Shown here one piece after another: positions 59,157 to 64,000 of a DNA stretch of 64,000 bases (within the stretch, counting starts at the first letter, position 1; each line of letters starts with the position of its first letter). The DNA is from Nymphaea colorata (lineage: Eukaryota; Streptophyta; Magnoliopsida; Nymphaeales; Nymphaeaceae): positions 372,001 to 436,000 of the forward strand of contig NC_045144.1 in NCBI RefSeq assembly GCF_008831285.2. Reading direction: 5' to 3'. Position numbers and translations under genes: made by a program. Below the pieces are notes generated by a model, which made no database searches, was not told where the DNA came from, and saw nothing but the letters and a program-made list of their open reading frames with translations.

Positions 59157-59710
59157 TCATTTGCAACAGTTTTCTCAACATGGGCACATCATTTATAAAA
59201 GCTGGGAATGACCTGCCCCTAGGCCTCGACATCTGGCCGGCACCCAACCCCCGAAGCCCTAGCTTGGGCCAGACTCAATGCCCAAAACCCGACTTTGGGC
59301 TTGACCTGATTAAAAATATATATACTTTAAATATAAAATAAAAATTTTTAAATACAAAACACATTTTTAATAATGATATATATATTATTATTAAATAAAA
59401 ATAATACAAAAAATTAATCAGGTCGACCTAGGCTGGTCTTTCAGGCCCGGTATCAAGCCAAGTACCGGGTACCCGGGCCCGATGCCCAGGCTTCCCTGTC
59501 CTTGCACTTCTAAAACATCGGCAGGTGATCTGAGGCTACTGGCAACGACCATTAGCCTAGCCAAAAGTTTTTTGCTACACTACAAAGGACAAGGGCGAGT
59601 CTTGGTTTTGCGAGGGGATGAGTATTGGCAATGGAAATAGGGTTATTGGTCGTTGCCAGTAGCTTGTTTTGTTGTTGTGGTTGTATTTGTTCACTAGGGA
59701 TCTGATCTTG
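59157..59710 (+). repeat. Continuation of the AP downstream flank, copy 2
   Basis: Matches about 18515-18765 once the MITE at 59219-59493 is removed. Homology ends near 59710. Confidence 0.7.
59211..59501. mobile_element. hAT-like MITE, GC-rich
   Basis: The element is 59219-59493 (275 bp). The 8-bp flanks ACCTGCCC (59211-59218) and CCCTGTCC (59494-59501) are near-identical. The empty site in unit 1 reads ACCAGTCC (18563-18570). The ends are imperfect inverted repeats rich in GGCCGG/GGGCCCGG. There is no coding capacity. Confidence 0.7.
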
Positions 59711-60111
59711 TGGGCTGGTGTGGCTAATTGCCCACTCGAGCTATAATGTTCTTTTTACAATCAAGAATATAATTTAGTGAAGATCGTATGACCCTTGAAC
59801 AGAACGTTTTTTGTTATTTGTGCCCTCTTGATGTTTTACATACTAAATAAATATATAATTTACATACATAACAGCTGGTGCAACACATTTTCTATGTAGT
59901 AAACAAATGACAACGAGGATACATAACAATGAATTTTAATTATATAAAAGAAACGAGTGCAATAGGTTTCTTGAGATACTGGCTTTTCATTTTTCAGTTC
60001 TACATTCTCACCTTCTTTTCCTTCCTTCATGACTGTCTTCTGCTTTAAAGATTAGTGGGATCTTAAGGAGAGAAAATAACCCTGAAAAACCAGTCTAAAA
60101 ATGAAGCTGAT

Positions 60112-60161
<50 letters not shown>

Positions 60162-60430
60162 AATGTCATTAGGACAGACAGAACAAACAGGAAAAACATA
60201 AGAAAGACAAATGTCAGACAAAAGGGGCATGGTGTTTTGTTTTATGACCATCAAAATTCTGGACAAAGAACACCATAGTCCATAAGAACAGGACACTGGT
60301 ATACAGGACGTCCAGTCCATTCTATCATATAGGACGACAATCAAACAACCTCTAACGAATTGTTTGACGAATGGGATGCTTTATGAATCAGCTCAAAACT
60401 TTGGAATAGATTTATGAAACACTCACAAAG
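59711..60430. other. Intergenic stretch, no gene seen
   Basis: AT-rich. Contains a TA/GA run at 60111-60163. The open frame across the run is not a gene. Confidence 0.6.
60111..60163. repeat. (TA)n(GA)n microsatellite
   Basis: TA run followed by a GA run. Confidence 0.95.
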
Positions 60431-60434
60431 TGTA

Positions 60435-61085
60435 TCAACTGCCAAACGACCACTAAAGAATATGTTAAAATGAATATGTTAAAATGTCTGTGCTTCTTAC
60501 CAGTTTGTCATTGGAAGCCTTCAAAACAAAAATATTGAAATATTATCACTTTAACATTGCTTGGATTGCAGAAAACGGTGCAGCAACACAAAAATATGCA
60601 TGCAATCCCCTATAAACGATGCCCGAACTGCTTACATGACTAGCTACCGTCCTCAGCCACTATGAGTCTTTCCCTGGCAAAGTGTTGCAATGTTAGTGTC
60701 TAGAAATCAGTGATATAGACAATGGATTAATTACTGTCACTGTATATTTAATAACCTATTTTATATCTCAATAAAACGAGGGGATCCCTCTGTTGTTTCC
60801 CAGCGAAAAATTACCTATTTGATGTCACGAGCAGTGGCACACCAATTACATTATTATACTTGAATATATGTTAGTTACTCGAATAGTGTATATGTTAAAC
60901 TTAGAACACAATAACTCTTTAATTTGAAATGAACTTTAGGTACATGTTGGGTCGAGAGTCTATGCTTAAAACCTTGATGTTATGGTATTGTGCCAAATGT
61001 TCATGTTGCCAAGCCACCCTTAAAAGTGTAGAGGAAATGATGGATGCTTAACAGTCTAATGGACGACGAGTGAGTGCTGACCATT
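60435..61085. repeat. Unit-start block, copy 4
   Basis: Matches about 45-1000 and 29750-30690 with lower identity and several gaps. It may mark the start of a third array unit, since the AP downstream flank precedes it. Confidence 0.65.
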
Positions 61086-61112
61086 TGCTCTGGACATCTT
61101 CCCCCAATGAAA

Positions 61113-61252
61113 AGAACGCTAGGAGTTAGGCTGGCTACATTTAACATGAAATAATTCAATAAGATATGCAGAAAAGAAACAAGGATGGTTAGGGAAAAGA
61201 ATGCTAGGAGTTAGGCTTGTTACCTTTAACATGAAATTATTCAATATGGTAT
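61113..61252. repeat. Short tandem duplication
   Basis: The word GCTAGGAGTTAGGCT and about 40 following bases occur twice, at about 61119 and 61203 (period about 84 bp). No gene. Confidence 0.8.
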
Positions 61253-61677
61253 GCATAGAATGCAATGACCAGAACATAAAACACAAGAATTCTTTTTTAT
61301 GTGAAATTATCAAACATGCCCCATGTTTTACCATCCCAAAAGCTTATGCTTCCAAGCCCAGAGAACTCTGCCACCTGCCATCTACTTCTCTGCATGTGAA
61401 TAGGAAAACCTATTTCTCATTGTAATCAAGCACATAATCATACCCTTTATTCTGTCAAACACATCATAAATGCAACATAGTTCAGCAAAAAACTCTAAAA
61501 TACTCACAGAAGAAAAAGGGGCTATGCCACAAAGCAGCAGAGAGAAAGAGAGGGAGATCGAGAAGACCTGTAAACCTTGTGGAAGGGGAAAGGAGGAGGT
61601 ATCAAACAGTCCCTCAAGAGCAGTGAATATGAGTGTTAATGGTGACTGAGGCAGCAGCGGCGTGAGAAAGAAGCAGC

Positions 61678-62430
61678 AGTGATTTCTGGCGTGTTTCAGT
61701 CGGGCAAAATCAGTTGGGAGGAGGAAGAAGAAGAAGAACGACAAGGAGAAGAACAAAGGAAGGCCGAAGGGGTACCTGGCGTGAAGGTGGGAGCAGGAGC
61801 TGCAGCAAGAGCAAGAGGGACGACTGATGCATCTGAGGCAGCAGCAGCAAGAGAAGGGGAAAGGCGACGGATGCGTTTGAGGCAGCAGCTGCGAGAGAAG
61901 GCAGCAGCTGCGAGAGAAGGCAGCAGCAGTGATTTCTGGGAGGTTTTATTTGGGAAAAATCAGTTGGGAGGACGAGGAAGAAGAAGAACAAAAAGGAGAA
62001 GAAGAAAGGAAGGCCGAAGGGGTACCCGGCATGAAGGGGTACCTGGCGTGAAGGCGGGAGCAGGAGCTGCAGCAAGAGCGAGAGGGACGACGGATGCGTC
62101 TGAGGCAGCAGCAGTGAGAAGAGGGGAAAGGCGACGGATGCGTCTGAGGCAGCAGCTGCGAGAGAAGGCAGCAGCAGTGATTTCTGGGAGGTTTTATTTG
62201 GGAAAAATCAGTTGGGAGGAGGAGGAAGAAGAAGAACAACAAGGAGAAGAAGAAAGGAAGGCCGAAGGGGTACCTGGCGTGAAGGTGGGAGCAGGAGCTG
62301 CAGCAAGAGCGAGAGGGACGACAGATGCGCCTGAGGCAGCAGCAGTGAGAGAAGGGGAAAGGCGATGGATGCGTCTGAGGCAGCAGCCGGCAAGAGAAGG
62401 CAGCAGCAGCGGAAGAGAGACAGCAGTTGC
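61678..62430. repeat. 249-bp minisatellite, three units
   Basis: Units start at about 61681, 61931 and 62179 with GATTTCTGG (spacing 250 and 248). Each carries a TTTGGGAAAAATCAGTTGGG segment, a GAAGAAGAAG-rich part, GGGGTACCTGGCGTGAAGG and a CAG-rich end. Because the period is close to a multiple of three, plus-strand frame 61679-62527 stays open for 282 codons (Glu/Arg/Ala-rich). Minus-strand frames of up to 164 codons (Ser/Leu/Cys/Phe-rich) are open as well. There is no ATG at the head of the plus frame and no recognisable domain, so I call it noncoding. Confidence 0.85.
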
Positions 62431-62469
62431 AAGACAGCAAGTGCCCTCAGGTCTGGTCGTCTGGCTGTT

Positions 62470-62630
62470 AATTGTTGGATATTTGGCTCCACTTGCTTGC
62501 ATGACACAGCGGTGGGCTTGGGAGTAAGGGGAAAGAGTAGCTTCAGCTTTCACTTGGATCGTGGGATGACCTCCTACTCATCTAAATTAGAGTATTATAT
62601 ACGTTATCATCTTATTTTCTAGAAAATGGG
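62470..62630. repeat. Second copy of the 13264-13475 repeat
   Basis: Follows the minisatellite directly. See 13264-13475. Confidence 0.65.
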
Positions 62631-62719
62631 TTTAGATGGGCATATGACCACATGCAAGGCACTTGAGAAACATCAAGTGATAATGAGTAGGAAATGGGTT
62701 TAGACGTCCATATATGCGT

Positions 62720-63015
62720 CAAGAAGGATGGCTGGACCATTGATGGACCCAGCCCAGTTTCTTGGATTGCTTTTTTGACAGGTAACTACTGGACGAACAG
62801 AATCAGCAACCACTTGTTCCACAGTTTAGTTTTCTGAAGAAAAGACTAGTTCGCATGACCCATTCGGCGCTGTTTGACTGGAAGGTACACAAGTCGGTAT
62901 TGACGGGCATGAGCCAATGTCATTGGACATTGGTACGGGTATAAAAAGGAAGGCCGAGGTCATCGCCTAAAATAACTCATGGAACTGGGAATAACATTAT
63001 TGGTAAATAGAACTT
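62720..63015. repeat. Fragments of the unit block
   Basis: About 62720-62915 matches 2430-2660 and 32190-32410 (third copy). About 62915-63015 matches 20205-20300. The order differs from units 1 and 2, so this is a rearranged remnant. Confidence 0.65.
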
Positions 63016-64000
63016 GCATGTTATTTAGAATCCACAGTTCAATTTTTTTTTTCTGGCTTTTCTATTTATTTTTTAGATGTTTGTTTTATTAGATGATCAC
63101 TTATTTTACATTTTTCGGATTTTTAAAATTTTTTCTATTTATCCCTTTTTTCTTATTTTTTCAAAGTCATTGTATTATTTCTTCAGAAAACCTCAATGTT
63201 TAAAACGTGAAGACGTTTTATCTTTTTTCTATGATCGAAACTATTATAAAGAACAATGAAGAAACGAAAACACAAGCAGGACAAAGCATGTCCCACGCTA
63301 TTATAGATAACTTAGCCCCTAAGTCACCCGCACCGGAGTTGCATAGAATCGGGTGCGTACCGGACATGGGTGCAGGTCTGACTCACACTCGAGCCCAGTT
63401 AGAACGTCATATTATTAAATTACTTATATAATATATGTTGTTATGATATTTTCCTATGCAATACAATTATTCAAGTATAATATATATGCTTATTCTGTTA
63501 TATATATAATAAATTAATAATAATAATAATAAAATAACCTCACCACACCATCACATCTAAATTTTTTAGGATGTGCCACTCCGGCACCCGCACCCACACT
63601 CTGCCCTCAGGTGACATAGCCTGGCGTGACATAATGACTATGAACTAGCAAAAAAAAGACTAAAAGCCCCTCCAATGAAAGGGAAAAAATGCCAAAAGGT
63701 CGACCCTTCTTTTAATGTTACTGTTCTGAGCGTTTAACTCAAAAATCAGTTAGATTTATTAGATATTTTAAAAGGTGTTTGATGAATTTACCTTCTTTTT
63801 TGCAGCAGATTCACAAAAACCCCACGGACTAGTTCAAACATATAATTAGGAGAACAAGTCCAAGTTAGATTTATCCAACAAAGTTATGATTCGTAGCCTG
63901 AGGGCAGGGCGAAGCCAGAATTTTTTTTTCTTTTTTTTTTATAGGGCACAAGTGATGACCATGTGGAGTTGACATAATGGGGTGGGGCTACTCCATATAA
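63016..64000. other. Intergenic stretch at the right edge
   Basis: T-rich sequence to about 63250, an AAT-rich run at about 63508-63532, and a further cassette fragment at 63650-63900 (shared CAAAAGGTCGACCC and AGTTCAAACATATA). No gene seen. Confidence 0.55.

Overview
This is nuclear DNA of a flowering plant. The species cannot be told from the sequence. The window is AT-rich, full of microsatellites and transposon relics, and carries plant-type Ty1/copia, Ty3/gypsy, LINE, CACTA and hAT-like elements around a small family of nepenthesin/CDR1-type aspartic proteases (family A1). I see no intact protein-coding gene, no tRNA or rRNA gene and no CRISPR. Every recognisable gene is a broken copy.

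The backbone is a degenerate array of four aspartic-protease pseudogenes, all on the plus strand: AP1 (10.28-12.21 kb), AP2 (15.00-16.33 kb), AP3 (37.42-38.76 kb) and AP4 (44.20-44.79 kb, 3' half missing). The layout is best read as an old tandem duplication with a unit of about 29-30 kb. Unit 1 starts at the left edge and unit 2 near 29.71 kb. The block 1-6783 matches 29706-36931, AP1/AP2 correspond to AP3/AP4, and the flank downstream of AP2 (16.33-18.76 kb) matches 53.02-55.82 kb plus 59.16-59.71 kb. Once later insertions are subtracted, the offset stays close to 29 kb. A further partial copy of the unit start at 60.44-61.08 kb hints at a third unit.

Transposons account for most of the remaining differences. 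A minus-strand L1-type LINE (about 4.8-10.1 kb, ORF1 and ORF2 both decayed) lies just upstream of AP1. Its duplicate upstream of AP3 has lost the 5' half and is joined to the AP3 promoter. A copia element (21.33-24.7 kb, plus strand) landed in an older minus-strand copia fragment. A Ty3/gypsy remnant (44.79-53.02 kb, minus strand) replaces the second half of AP4. A deleted copia (55.82-59.15 kb, minus strand, with 5-bp target duplications) and two hAT-like MITEs sit in the unit-2 downstream flank, and unit 1 preserves their empty sites. A CACTA-type MITE is present in both copies of the first block, so it predates the duplication.

The flank downstream of AP2/AP4 contains exon-like islands of an unidentified gene. 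The right end holds a 249-bp-period minisatellite (61.68-62.43 kb) that is open in frame on both strands. I did not find a new functional system. The points most worth a second look are the duplication history with its dated insertions, a micro-inversion between duplicates, the copia leader repeats, the minisatellite and the unidentified exon-like locus.
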